The translations under genes were made by a program, and so were the position numbers. The notes under the pieces are model-generated. The model worked only from the letters and a program-made list of their open reading frames with translations. It had not been told where the DNA came from and did not search any database. Below are positions 33,046 through 43,538 of a DNA stretch of 64,000 nt, piece after piece (position 1 is the stretch's first letter; each line of letters begins with the position of its first letter). The DNA lies in the NCBI GenBank assembly GCA_028023455.1, contig JAQFVV010000013.1, positions 8,402,411 through 8,466,410 on the forward strand, read 5' to 3'. The DNA is from Epiperipatus broadwayi (lineage: Eukaryota > Onychophora > Udeonychophora > Euonychophora > Peripatidae).

Positions 33046-33455
33046 TGCAAACATATAATATTTTAAAATCTCAAATCGGGTCAGAAACACTGGCCAACTT
33101 GAATTTTGAGAAAGCATTGGCGATTCTCACAGAATATTTTCCCCCCAAACCGCTAACAATAATGCAGAAATATTATTTCAATCTGTGTGCACAGGCGGTG
33201 GATGAAAAAGCTAGAGAATTCGCAACACGAATCAGAACATTAGCACTCGCGTGCGAGTTTAAAGAGTTCTTAAATGAAGCACTATGCGATCGTTTCATTT
33301 GTGGCATGAACGATCATAATTTAAGACTCAAACTATTAATGACACCGGATATTGACTTTGAAAAGGCTGTAGCTCAAGCCACACTGGCAGAATCTATAGC
33401 GTGTCAAGCAAAGCCATTACAAGAAATAAATAAATTATACTGTTCAAAAAGTTGA
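33046..33455 (+). pseudogene. Gypsy gag, capsid-like part
   Basis: The frame contains LAILTEYFPPKPLTIMQKYY, AREFATRIRTLALACEF and LCDRFICGM. These match gag of Gypsy elements (L...F.P......R..F..R.Q...E....F...LR.LA..C.F.....LRDR.V.G). It ends at a stop at 33453-33455 and coding continues in another frame. Confidence 0.8.
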
Positions 33456-33503
33456 ACAGAAGGCTGAGTCTGACAAACACTCAGCTCAACAACGAGTGTA
33501 AAG

Positions 33504-33673
33504 CGTTGTTATAGATGCGATGAACCGATCCACGTGCAAACAGAATGTCCACATCTCCATACTGTGTGCTCATTTTGCAAGCATGTCAGTCATATAAGAG
33601 CAGCATGTCTAAATTTAAAAAGACAAACAGCCAATATGAGAATGGAAAAAACCATTCCAAAAAAACAACAAAG
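33504..33673 (+). pseudogene. Gypsy gag double zinc knuckle
   Basis: A frame shifted from the capsid part reads CYRCDEPIHVQTEC followed by CSFCKHVSHIRAAC. Both are perfect CX2CX4HX4C knuckles, the tandem nucleocapsid motif of Gypsy gag. The frame change relative to 33046-33455 indicates an indel between them. Confidence 0.85.
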
Positions 33674-33744
33674 GCTACATTAATAAAAATAATAAATATA
33701 ATCTGCATCCTAGCACTAGGACTATAACAAATTATCAGGGTAAA

Positions 33745-33880
33745 AAAATAAAACTCTTGGGTCAGACAAGAATTAAAATAACTATGCCTAACAAAACTAG
33801 ACGCCTACCACTGGTAGTGGCATCAGGTGATCACAGCAACTTGTTAGGCCGTGACTGGTTCAGTCACTTAGGTTTGTAGT
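33745..33880 (+). pseudogene. Gypsy protease C-terminal end
   Basis: The frame reads RRLPLVVASGDHSNLLGRDW followed by FSHLGL. The LPL.V......LLGRDW signature is the end of the Gypsy protease. The catalytic DTG part upstream is not recognised. Confidence 0.7.
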
Positions 33881-34310
33881 GTCAAAGGTGAACCAGATCA
33901 CAATATTAGCTAAATTAAAGGCTAATTACCCTGAAGTGGTCAAAAAAGATCTAGGTCAGTATCTAGGACCACCAATTCAGTTATCACTGAATAAAGAGAT
34001 AAAACCAGAAGTCAACAAAAAGCTGATCACAAAAATGAATGTGAGAAATTGGAACACCAGGATTGCCAGAACACCACTAGCTTTGCAGACTAAAGTGCTA
34101 TGCAGAATATATAGAGGACCCACTAAATGGATTCCAGCAGTCGTGATCCAACAGAAAGGACTCCACACACTTATAGTCAAAACAGCAGATGGATGTCAAC
34201 ATCATCGCCATCGAAAGCAACTTAGACTATATTATTCTGATGCAACCACAGCAAACCAGCACCGAAGTGCATTAGTCATCCTCCAGCACACCTGCATGAC
34301 TGTTCTCTAG
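33879..34310 (+). pseudogene. RT N-terminus joined to integrase C-terminus
   Basis: The 143-codon frame opens with ITILAKLKANYPEVV and LGQYLGPPIQLSL, the segment just before the Gypsy RT. It then switches within a few residues to YRGPTKWIPAVVIQQKG and KTADGCQHHRHRKQLRLYY, the integrase tail that normally reads KW..G.I....G...Y.V....G...RRH..QLR. The catalytic RT, RNase H and integrase core are missing, so the ORF marks the deletion junction rather than a functional protein. Confidence 0.8.
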
Positions 34311-34335
34311 GCTAAATTTTAGCCAGGGGGCGGGA

Positions 34336-34602
34336 TGTTATAGTCCTAACTTCTCTCAGAAGTAGACTATTCCAGATGCCACCTTATCTGATCGGATTAA
34401 GCATTGTTTGCCACAGGCCAATAGGCTGATGTATAGATAAAAGCGTAGCCAATGATTATTACAGGCCAATGAGCAGCGATGGTTTCTGAATCCAAAGGTT
34501 TTCAATAAGGTCAGGTATCTGGGTATAAATAGTCAGCCTTTTGTGAGAATCAGGGAAGAACGTGTCTAACCTAAACAGACGCTTTGCGTTCTACCAGGGA
34601 AA
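34336..34602 (+). repeat. Gypsy 3' LTR, truncated
   Basis: It starts TGTTATAGTCC right after the polypurine tract and follows the 5' LTR for 267 bp to the AGGCAAA/AGGGAAA position. The last about 355 bp of the LTR are missing, so no target duplication can be read. Confidence 0.85.
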
Positions 34603-35624
34603 CTGAGATTTACATAAGTCACAGAATAAATAATTAAAGATAGTCAGATGTATTTGTAATTGTGAGATGAATCAAGTTTTATGTGTAAACTAAAATTTAA
34701 TATAATATGTTGTGCCATTATTATTAATCCAGTTTTGAGAATATCTTTTAATAAAAGGAAATAAATGTAGTGATATCAATAAAATAGAATCTTGTCAGTC
34801 ACAGATCTGATTTGCTATAGATAATCTCTATATGATGGTGGAAATTAAATTAGGAGTAGTGATTGAAGCCTGGGAAAAATAAGAGTGAAATACTGATGGT
34901 GATGTAAAACTTAACTTAAAAAAGTAATTATAATTTATATATTTTAATGTATTTGAAGGGATATTTTACATATTTCATCATGTACAGGTTTAATAATAAG
35001 AATAGTATAAATGAGAAGTTATATGAGTTCAAGTATATAAAGGATTTGATAGCATTTGAAGTGAGGATGATTTATAAATTATTTAGAATTCACAATCATA
35101 AAAGATAATTAAAGGAAATAAAGAACCCATGAACTTTAAAATAAAAATCCATATTTTATGATAATTCAGATATATTGTTCAGCTAAAGTAGAAGTATTAT
35201 CACTATTTAAGTCAAAGAAAGTCATTTAGTCTGAGGAGATTAAGGATTATAAAACAAATTTAAGAGAGGCACCCATTACAGTGCTATGTATATATTTTAT
35301 AGTAATAAATTATAAGCACCATATAGGAAGACTTGCAACATGAATAACTAACTGCTGAACAGAATAAAATGAATTTATTTTAATCCAAATTCTTATGACA
35401 TTTGTTTTGAACGGTATTTTGTTGATATTATATATCTATATTTTCACACCAGTGTTAAATGTTTTGATGCTAATTTGGAATGTGATATTTTTATGTAAAC
35501 TAAGAAATTAATCCAAATTATAAATATCAAATAAATTGACATTTTCTAACAATCACTGTAAATGCTTATACATATATATATATATGTTGATACAAAGATT
35601 TTCATGGGTTGCATATATAAAAGA

Positions 35625-35753
35625 CATTTTGCGGGTTCATCCGTGTTAAAAAATTTAAATATTGATATACTGATGTTTCGACTTGATCACACAAGTCGAA
35701 ACATCGGTATATCAATATTTAAATTTTTTAACACGGATGAACCCACAAAATAT
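35625..35753. repeat. near-perfect hairpin, arms about 61 bp, 6-base loop
   Basis: GGGTTCATCCGTGTTAAAAA and a following TGATGTTTCGACTTG segment are mirrored after ATCACA by CAAGTCGAAACATCGGTATA and onward. There are only about two mismatches. Relic strings of the foldback family (CACATGATCATTTC; ACTGTATGGAGAGTTTGC) follow at about 35795-35865. Confidence 0.9.
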
Positions 35754-36054
35754 GTTTTTTATATATATACTTATGATATTAAAACCAACAAATTGTCACA
35801 TGATCATTTCCCGTGCTTACACAAACTGTTATTATAACAGCTACTGTATGGAGAGTTTGCTACTGTTATTTGTGACATTGCTTTTATACATTGTCTATAT
35901 ATAAGTTTAATCAGGTGTGTGAATGCTTAGATAAATGCAAGCCTTTTTTCTCTTTGCTGATGTAGTATGAAAATTAAACTTTATGTTCTCACATTTATAA
36001 GATTAATCTATTTTATAAGATAACAGAGACAAGTTTCATATATATACAGTACTT

Positions 36055-36160
36055 AAAGATTTTGTGGTAAAATATAGTGCACCTGCCTACCATATATATG
36101 ATATGGTTTAAATCCAAGTGAAAAATTTTCTAACTCTATAAAATATAGTCACACCACAAA
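36055..36160 (+). repeat. tRNA-derived SINE relic
   Basis: TGGTAAAATATAGTGCACCT resembles an A-box region, and GGTTTAAATCC at 36105-36115 is a B-box-like match. It aligns with the copy at about 9925-9975. Confidence 0.45.
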
Positions 36161-37201
36161 TGTAATGTATCATTAATAAAATATTTCCAGAAAGATACAT
36201 TTTATATTTTTAATAATAGTTATTTCATTTCTAAAGTATAAGCAAAAATAAGCGGCAATTTAATCTGATTCTTACAATTATTAATTTTCATTATTCTCTA
36301 GTCAATAATAATTTTATCTTGATAATAAAAGCCAACGGTTTGAGAATTAAAATGTCTATTAATGTCATGAATATTCATTGCATTTTAGCTTTTTTTTATT
36401 TATTTACCAAAAAGTCAAAAGTTCCTATTGTTAGTTTAAAAGTGTGGTCTCTAAAATTATTGTTGCATTCCTAAAATCTGTCTTGAATAGCTATATAAGC
36501 TGATTAGATTGGCTTAAAAACTCTTAAAGCACATCCATCAGTTTTGAATTGCAACATAAGAGTAAAAGATTACCATTATGTGGAGGATATTGCAAATATT
36601 TATATATATTATTCACTGACTTTACTCAGTGCTTACATTGTAGCTCCTAGTGTTGCAACAGAAATCTATCAATTAATATAAGCTAAATCATTGAATATTG
36701 ATCAGTTTTCATTAGCTTTGTATTACTGATTTCATAAAATCATTTTTTATAATCCTAAATACAACGGTACATATCAAGGTCCAATTATTATTTTTTTAGT
36801 TTTATAAGGGCATTTTAATTAGTTTTCTCAAAAGTTTTATTTTAAGTCTTGTTATATATTTTAAAATTAGTGACATTTTATTATTTATATTATTGCTTTT
36901 TTTAAAAAATGTCATTTTCCCCAAAATGTACTATCTTAAGTTGTTGTGCAATTAATAAAAGTTTGATTATGTGTTTTTAAGATTTTGTTGAATTTCGTTT
37001 ATGGAATAAAATAATAATTTATATTTTGTTTTATGAATAAATATCTTTATTGTTTGATATTTTTAGAAGAACAAAAAAAAAAAGACTTGAATAGACTGAT
37101 AATAAGAGCAAGTATCTTGTTTATGCATAATTACTACTTTATGTTACGGATTTTTAAAATTTTTAATTATTCATTATATTATTTCAAGATATATTATTAA
37201 T

Positions 37202-37284
37202 AATATTGCAATTCAAATAATTCTTCTTACACTTTTTTTTTTTTTGCTGAAAAAAGTGTAAGAATGATTTGAATTGCAATATTA
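37202..37284. repeat. hairpin, arms about 35 bp
   Basis: AATATTGCAATTCAAATAAT and TCTTACACTTTTTT are mirrored by AAAAAAGTGTAAGAATGATT and GAATTGCAATATT, with a T-rich loop and a couple of mismatches. Confidence 0.8.
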
Positions 37285-38049
37285 TATATGAAGATAGCAG
37301 AAATAAAGGAAAGGAAGAAAAGTGTTTAGAAGGATTATATATAGATATATTAATGATTTTTTTTGTCATTATTATGTAATAAGATTTTTTATTTATTTAT
37401 GGAATGCTATGGAAATGGCTTAAAAGATGAAAATAAAGGATTGCTACAATTACAGTGATATCAGCAAAAAAATCTTATATATAGGAGTGAATAATTTGAA
37501 TTCATTTTCTGTCTTGTTTTGGCTTTAGGCATATATACATTTCTTTATATGATTTACTTTTTATTTATTTTAAAAGAATATAATTAATTGAACAAAATGG
37601 AGGGGTAATAAGCAACATTGTCTGCCCATGGATTGAACAGTACTATCAAGAAAGTTTTGTGGAAAAACAACAATTTATTATAAAAGGAAGAAATCATCAA
37701 ATTGCTTCATTACATTATAAACCATCAGAAAAATTTTATTCTTTAAAATAGATGTTACCTATATCTCAAAAATGGAATGCAAATGTCAGAGGGTGTACAA
37801 GAGTCATATTTACTTGCTTGTGTAATTTTATTAGATTGATTGATCAAATTTTTATAAGATATGAATCAGTTTTATATCCCATCATATTTATTTATAATAT
37901 TTTGAAATTATATTTGTTCATGAAAGTATATATCTTCATATCATCATGAATATTAACTATTACTTATGTGTAACATCATATAAACCAAGTAATTAATTGG
38001 TAAAATAATTTGGATATATATATAACATTCGAATTGATAAAATGTATTT

Positions 38050-38224
38050 TGAGCTGTTTTAATAACAGTTATGAGCAAGCATAAGAAATGGTGGTCATTA
38101 AATCATTAAACATCACATGATCACCATCTCCATTGATTACTCTGGTTAGCACAAGGTGGCACTACTATATGGAGAGTTTTTTTGCCTGTTTGCTAAATGG
38201 TGGTCATGTGATGTTTAGTGGTTT
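38050..38224. mobile_element. foldback-family element nested in an older copy
   Basis: A 96-bp insert (38099-38194) is flanked by the 13-mer AAATGGTGGTCAT at 38086-38098 and 38195-38207. The insert runs from AATCATTAAACATCACATGA to GAGAGTTTTTTTGCCTGTTT in + orientation. The sequence it interrupts (about 38057-38098 plus 38208-38223, ending GATGTTTAGTGGTTT) is itself the end of a minus-oriented copy, matching 42.32-42.37 kb. One family member therefore jumped into another. Confidence 0.85.
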
Positions 38225-40535
38225 AATTTAAAAATTTTCACGAATATATATCTTCTCTGAAACAAAGACATACAATTGGTTTTATTATTGATATATATAT
38301 ATAACTTCAAATGTATCATTTATATTATAAGTTAAAAAAAAAGATTTTATCATTTTGTTTTCTTAAATTCATATTAATAAATAACTAGATTCATCTTTAT
38401 ATATATTAAATCTCATATCTTGGAAAGTATGAACATTCTGCAACATATTTTGTGTTACATAGACATATATATTTTGTTTTTGGTATTAAATAATTGATGA
38501 TTGATAGGCAATCACATATTTAATTATGAAATTAGTATCAATTGATGATTTATTGAACATTAATTTAGATTGTATATGTATATATCGATTGTTTACGATC
38601 TGTTCAGCATATATATATATATTATATAACTGATATATTCATAAGTTTTAATTTAACTTAAATCATATAAACTTGTCTGATTATTGTTCAATTGTGCAAT
38701 ATGAATTTATTTATTAGTAACATTCGAGTATGACAAGATAAACTGTCTATATCATAAAATTTATTTGAAATAACTATATCACATAATCCAGAAATCAAAT
38801 CCCAGGATTAGTAATTGAGTATGGTTATATATATATTTACATTGAATTTAGTAGTTATTATCTGACTAAATACAAACTTTATATGATAATCACAATCAAA
38901 TATATGCATGTTTTATCTAAATTGTATTGATTGAATAAGTACTGTATTGAGTTCATGATTTGTTAATAATATCTTAATCTTATTCATGTTTATAGCTGAC
39001 AGTAGTATTTTCCATTCTGTTATAAGTCAGAATGATTTGCTTTAATTATATTTAAAATTTAGTTGATATGGATTGTAAATCCAATTAACTGTTAAATTTT
39101 AATATTCATAATTGATTATAATAAATGCTAATAATTTTTTTTATATTTTTGATTGTTATAATATATAGTTTAATAATTTAGTTACAGGAAATTTAAAATA
39201 AATTGATATGATTAGTTAATTGTACTTAAATAAATATCCAACAAAAATCTAATGTTTCTTTTATATACTGGCATGATTGGATATTATAGATTCAAGAATA
39301 TCTAATAGGTTAATTGATATTACATCCTTACTGAGTATTTCGTTTTATTATAATTAGCTTAATTAGCAAGGGTAAGATCAATATAAGAATATCATGGCTG
39401 AGTTAGTATAATTTATTATTTATCACTTTATTATCTTTTATCTTATTATAAATATGATTAATAGTAAGTTAATATATGAGTACAGCATGGATGAGTTAAT
39501 ATTATTTATCATTTTATTAAACTAGGATTTAAAATTAATTATTGGGTCATCTATTTATTTAGATGTTATGAATATTGTAAACTTATAGCACATACTAAAG
39601 CTGTTATATTAACCATTCATGAAGTATTTTATTTAGACATGAACAGCATTAAATTCTAGTATGAGTTTATATTATTATAAGCCTTGATTCATCAAGTATA
39701 TTAGAATTTAGTTGTTGAATGATTTATCATTATTTTCATTTGATTGTAAGTGAAATATATCATAAGCATATATCATTATCTTGGGACTATGATATTTGAT
39801 TTAATTGCTTTATTTTAATATATTTTAAGCAAGGTTTGTATTTAAGGTATTTTAAGTGATGATTTTGTTTGTGTTCTGTTTATTCTAAATATGGTCTGAA
39901 CTCAGGATGTTATAATAAAGATTATCAGCATTGTTTTGTTTTGGTATAGTTAAATGTTGGATTTGTGATTATATAAATGGTTATTTTAAGTATTGAATAA
40001 TTATTTATTGATTGTTATTTATTTAGCTTAGTTTATTATATTCATTTTATTATGAACAATACTTTTATTTATGGGCATTATAAGATTAGTATTATTTTTC
40101 TTTAATTTATGCACGGCTCATAGGATGACCAATGACTGAACTATATTTTATTCAGGTTATATTACAGTTATTATTTTCCATTGCACATTTTCTATTTGTC
40201 ACAAATGCTTCCTAAATAATTGGGGCTATAACAGAGATTAACATACACACATATTTATTCTATCACAAATAGCACTGCAGTTTGCCAGGCTTAATTAAAC
40301 AAGATTATTACAAATACTCCCAAATCTATCATGCATTAAAAGAGGAGTATACCCTTACTTTATTCTGTTACAAGTGGCACTCTAACTTTAAGGGCAATAA
40401 TAAGGGTTATTTCATCATCATCTTTTCATGTCAGTTATACTGTCCAAGCCTGTAGGGCAACTTTTTATTCTGTTACAATATATATGTATGGGTGTGTTTA
40501 TTGTACTAAAACAGTTTTATTGAATTTAAATTTAG

Positions 40536-40624
40536 CTAGAATTGTTTTCACTTCTCCAGTATATGAGATTCGTCAAGAAGCAAAAGAAGTTGTTATCAAG
40601 ACATTAAATGGTCAAGAATATAAA
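40536..40624 (+). CDS. MAO-like: monoamine oxidase, exon D
   Basis: The 89-bp exon lies between AATTTAG and GTAAGT. Its first two bases complete the Ala codon begun by exon C. It continues RIVFTSPVYEIRQEAKEVV and IKTLNGQEYK. This corresponds to the RVKLERPVIYIDQ..ENV.VETLNHE.Y region of animal MAO, a beta-strand segment between the FAD- and substrate-binding parts. Phase to exon E is 0. Confidence 0.9.
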
Positions 40625-40836
40625 GTAAGTCATTTAATTTTTTTTACAAATATAGTATTTTCACTTCCTTTATATCTTTTGTTATTCTTATTAAACTTAT
40701 AGCCTATATATTCTCAATCAGAATGGACTTATTTCTTACATTACATATCAATTTATAAGGTCATAAACTATCATCTAATATGTAAATGTAGATAATTCTT
40801 TTCTCATTACATCTATTTCAGATACATTTACTTTTA

Positions 40837-41125
40837 TCACATGATCACTATCTCATACTAGCACATAATTGTTAATAAACAATTCAAAACAAAGCAAAAC
40901 TCTCCATTAGGGTTGCATTAGATCCTAAGATCTAAGTGCAGTGCTTTCAGGTCCAAGGCTCCTCACCGACCGAAGCCCACAAGCCAGAAAATAGTCTGGG
41001 GATATTGGATGAGTAGGCACTAGATAGGGATTTTCTCAAGCCTTCTGGCATCCATTGATTGCTCTTGCTGGCACAAGATGGCACTACTGTATGGAGAGTT
41101 TTGCTTTGTTTTGAATTGTTTATTA
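40837..41125 (+). mobile_element. foldback-family element with 13-bp TSD, 5'-truncated
   Basis: The element is flanked by ACATTTACTTTTA at 40824-40836 and 41126-41138. It starts inside the family 5' end (TCACATGATCACTATC) and keeps the family 3' end. Terminal arms AACAATTCAAAACAAAGC and AACTCTCCAT pair with the reverse complement near 41088-41125. A hammerhead-like block at about 40951-41015 has a damaged core (CCGACCGA, GAAAA). Confidence 0.88.
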
Positions 41126-41565
41126 ACATTTACTTTTACTTGGTAAGCTTAAGGTTTTCAGTACCTGACATTCAAGATAAAACAGTAGCCCAAACTTATA
41201 CTTAAATATTATAAATGGAATTTTGCTTATTTTTTAAATGTGACTGAATTTGCACTCTCACATTTATATGATGGTTATATATCTTTTTATATAATAAATG
41301 TCTTCATGTAATGTTGCAAATGAGGACTAAATTGTCTAATAGTTTAAACATCATATTTATGTGTGATTGATTATGAATTCTTTCATATTTTGAAAACCAA
41401 CAAATTCAATTTGTAATAATTTCTCTATATCTACAACATTTGGTTCCATTAGCACAGATAACTTAATTTATGGATTATAATAAATAATAAATGTTAGTCA
41501 TCTATTACCTATTTTTCTTTCATTTTTATTAATAACTTAATCACATATTTTTAAATGAAAAATAT

Positions 41566-41650
41566 GTAATGCGAGCTATATGTACGTTTTAAACATATAT
41601 CTCACTCGCATTACAATATGTATGTGCATTTAAGCATACACATACATATC
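41566..41650. repeat. two small adjacent hairpins
   Basis: GTAATGCGAG is mirrored by CTCGCATTAC about 40 bases later. ATGTATGTGC...GCATACACATACAT forms a second short stem directly after it. Confidence 0.55.
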
Positions 41651-41809
41651 ATTACTTCCCCCAAGTTCAGAGATGAGGTTTGAACTGACTATGAGTTATT
41701 AAAATATGTGGAATAGGTGCATTTTCTGGAAATGTGGTTGTTTGAAAATCACAAGCATTTATTTTTCCTCGTGTTTACGTTAATATCTGTAAGGGCTAGA
41801 GCTTTTGCT

Positions 41810-42136
41810 CTGCTAATGTCCCACTGACTATTATGCATCCACTTTACTATATGCTGCCTACCCTTGACTGGAATCAGCATACAATCGCCTTTTATAATGC
41901 AGTCTTTGCATACCGACAGTTGCTTCCGGGCATATCATAGCCCTTTGTGAAGGAAACTGGGATGATGCTTTGGCTAGCCTTCTCTAATCTGCTTCATAAT
42001 CCATTGGTAATTGTTGTCTTCACTGTTCAACGAGATATTGTTGTATGTTTTACTCTTGATTTCAGTACATCTTTATACTTCATTTCTTTATGTTTCTGGC
42101 CATCATTGACTTTCTCTGACCTGATTCTGTTAATTA
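41810..42136 (-). pseudogene. possible LINE ORF2 C-terminal tail
   Basis: On the minus strand there is KHKEMKYKDVLKSRVKHTT followed by an SEDNNYQWIMKQIREG-like stretch. The R/K-YKD.LK.....T....W......R pattern occurs at the end of many LINE ORF2 proteins. Stops and frame changes follow. The sequence continues across the foldback insert at 42137-42370 to about 42560. Evidence is motif-level only. Confidence 0.35.
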
Positions 42137-42370
42137 AACAAGGCAAAACTCTCCATACAGTAGTGCCACCCTGTGCCAATCAGAGTAATCAATGGATGCC
42201 AGAAGGCTTGTGGGGATATTGGATAAGTAGGCATTAGATAGGGATTTTATGCACAAGCCTTCTGGCATCCATTGATTACTCTGATTGGCACTGTATGGAG
42301 AGAGTTTTGCATTGTTTAATAACAATTATATGCTAGTATGAGATAGTGATCATGTGATGTTTAGTGGTTT
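42137..42370 (-). mobile_element. foldback-family element with 13-bp TSD
   Basis: The element is flanked by ATTCTGTTAATTA at 42124-42136 and 42371-42383. Read on the minus strand it begins AAACCACTAAACATCACATG and ends GAGAGTTTTGCCTTGTTT. The core is a palindrome: CCAGAAGGCTTGTG on the left and CACAAGCCTTCTGG on the right, with AGAGTAATCAATGG and CCATTGATTACTCT outside. The hammerhead block is deleted. Confidence 0.9.
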
Positions 42371-43378
42371 ATTCTGTTAATTACTGGATGCTGGAAAGGT
42401 CTTTTCTCTCTGAGTTCATCTATTTTACCCAAATTCGTTTTAACTCCTACAGAAAAATTTTTTTCTCTCGGGACTAGTAATTTTTTTAGTAATTGTTATT
42501 TTTATTCCCATTTTACTGAACCAGTCTTGTCCTAATATTCTGTTCCAATATATATGTCAATTTGCACAGGTGAAGCTCCAAGAATCCACTGAAGTTTTTT
42601 TGATCCAAATTGTACTGAGGTATTCATTGTTTCAGTCCCTGAAGTTGATTGGCTCATACTCCCATCCGCTCAGGTGGTTCTTCATTTCAATGCTCCATAC
42701 AAGAATTTACATCATTATCTCTGACTTTAATTAATGAGTTATTTCAATTTATCTTTTATTTTATGAAGGAAATCTAAACATGAATTCCTTTGTTTTATTT
42801 CATTAACGATGAAATAAAACATTAATTAGACTGTCATTACTTTTTAGAAAATAATCTTTTTCTAACCTTAAAAGTTATAAATCTTTTACTTACTATTTTA
42901 AAAGAATCAGTCTTTTAAATCATTTAAAAAGCAAAATCAATTTATTATGAGAAAATACACTGATGTTTGGATAATATATCTTTTTTCAAAATTAATATTT
43001 AAAAAAATATTAGTCTGAAAAATAGAAAAAATATATAAACACATAAAATATACTTAAAAATATACGGCATAAATACACAAGTAGTTAAAAAAAAATGTTA
43101 TAAAATAAATTTTTAATTTTTAACAGAGAACTACTTTTCAAAAGTTATTTAAAGAAAGATTCAAAAGAAATGCTTATATATTAATAAAACTATTGAAACT
43201 AGACTGACTATATGAAACAAACTAAAAAAGTTTTTGTTAAAAGAATAATTGATATAAATTTGAGAATATATTTTTATATAAAATAAATATTTCTCCTTTA
43301 CACATATATATAATTTATGAATAAACATTAAAATAATTATTTTGGGAAGAAATGTAATAGTTTTGAAATTTTTATCAG

Positions 43379-43538
43379 GTCCAGTATGTAATATTAACTG
43401 TTCCCTTACCTCTGCAATCCAAAATACACTTTATTCCATCACTACCTGCACTTCGTAATCAACTTATTCAATATGCTCCAATTGGATGTACAGTGAAGGT
43501 ACAACTTATTTATTCAGAGCCATTTTGGCGAAAGAAGG
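43379..43538 (+). CDS. MAO-like: monoamine oxidase, exon E
   Basis: The 160-bp exon follows TTTATCAG and precedes GTAATA. It reads VQYVILTVPLPLQSKIHF, LPALRNQLIQYAPIG and VKVQLIYSEPFWRKKG. The P..L..KI.F.P.LP..RNQ.I...P.G...K....Y.EPFWRKK pattern is a hallmark of animal MAO (substrate-domain region). Phase 0 at the start and phase 1 at the end fit the MAO exon structure, and 160 bp equals the corresponding vertebrate exon as I recall it. The next exon, expected to begin with a D.CG-like stretch, was not found in the remaining 20 kb. Confidence 0.93.

Larger units (their letters stand above)
31255..34602 (+). mobile_element. Gypsy-type LTR retrotransposon, internally deleted
   Basis: It has a 5' LTR, a primer-binding site, gag with two zinc knuckles, a protease end, then a junction that jumps from the very start of RT to the end of integrase, a polypurine tract (AGGGGGCGGGA) and a truncated 3' LTR. 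Nearly all of RT, RNase H and the integrase catalytic core are missing. Gag is further interrupted by a 549-bp foldback element. The copy cannot move by itself. Confidence 0.88.
24407..40535 (+). other. MAO intron C-D (16.1 kb)
   Basis: The intron has a GTAAGT donor and an AATTTAG acceptor. It contains a decayed LINE, a tandem duplication, a deleted Gypsy element with a nested foldback element, several hairpins, a SINE relic and a foldback nested in a foldback. Stretches 24420-24940, 29060-31130, 34610-35560, 36170-37190, 37290-38050 and 38225-40530 are AT-rich and hold nothing I recognise. Confidence 0.8.

Noticed and set aside
35625-35753. Hammerhead ribozyme in the hairpin (CTGATG ... GAAAC)
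   Set aside because: The strings arise because the hairpin contains GTTTC and its complement. The CTGANGA core is not complete (CTGATGT) and stem I cannot be drawn.
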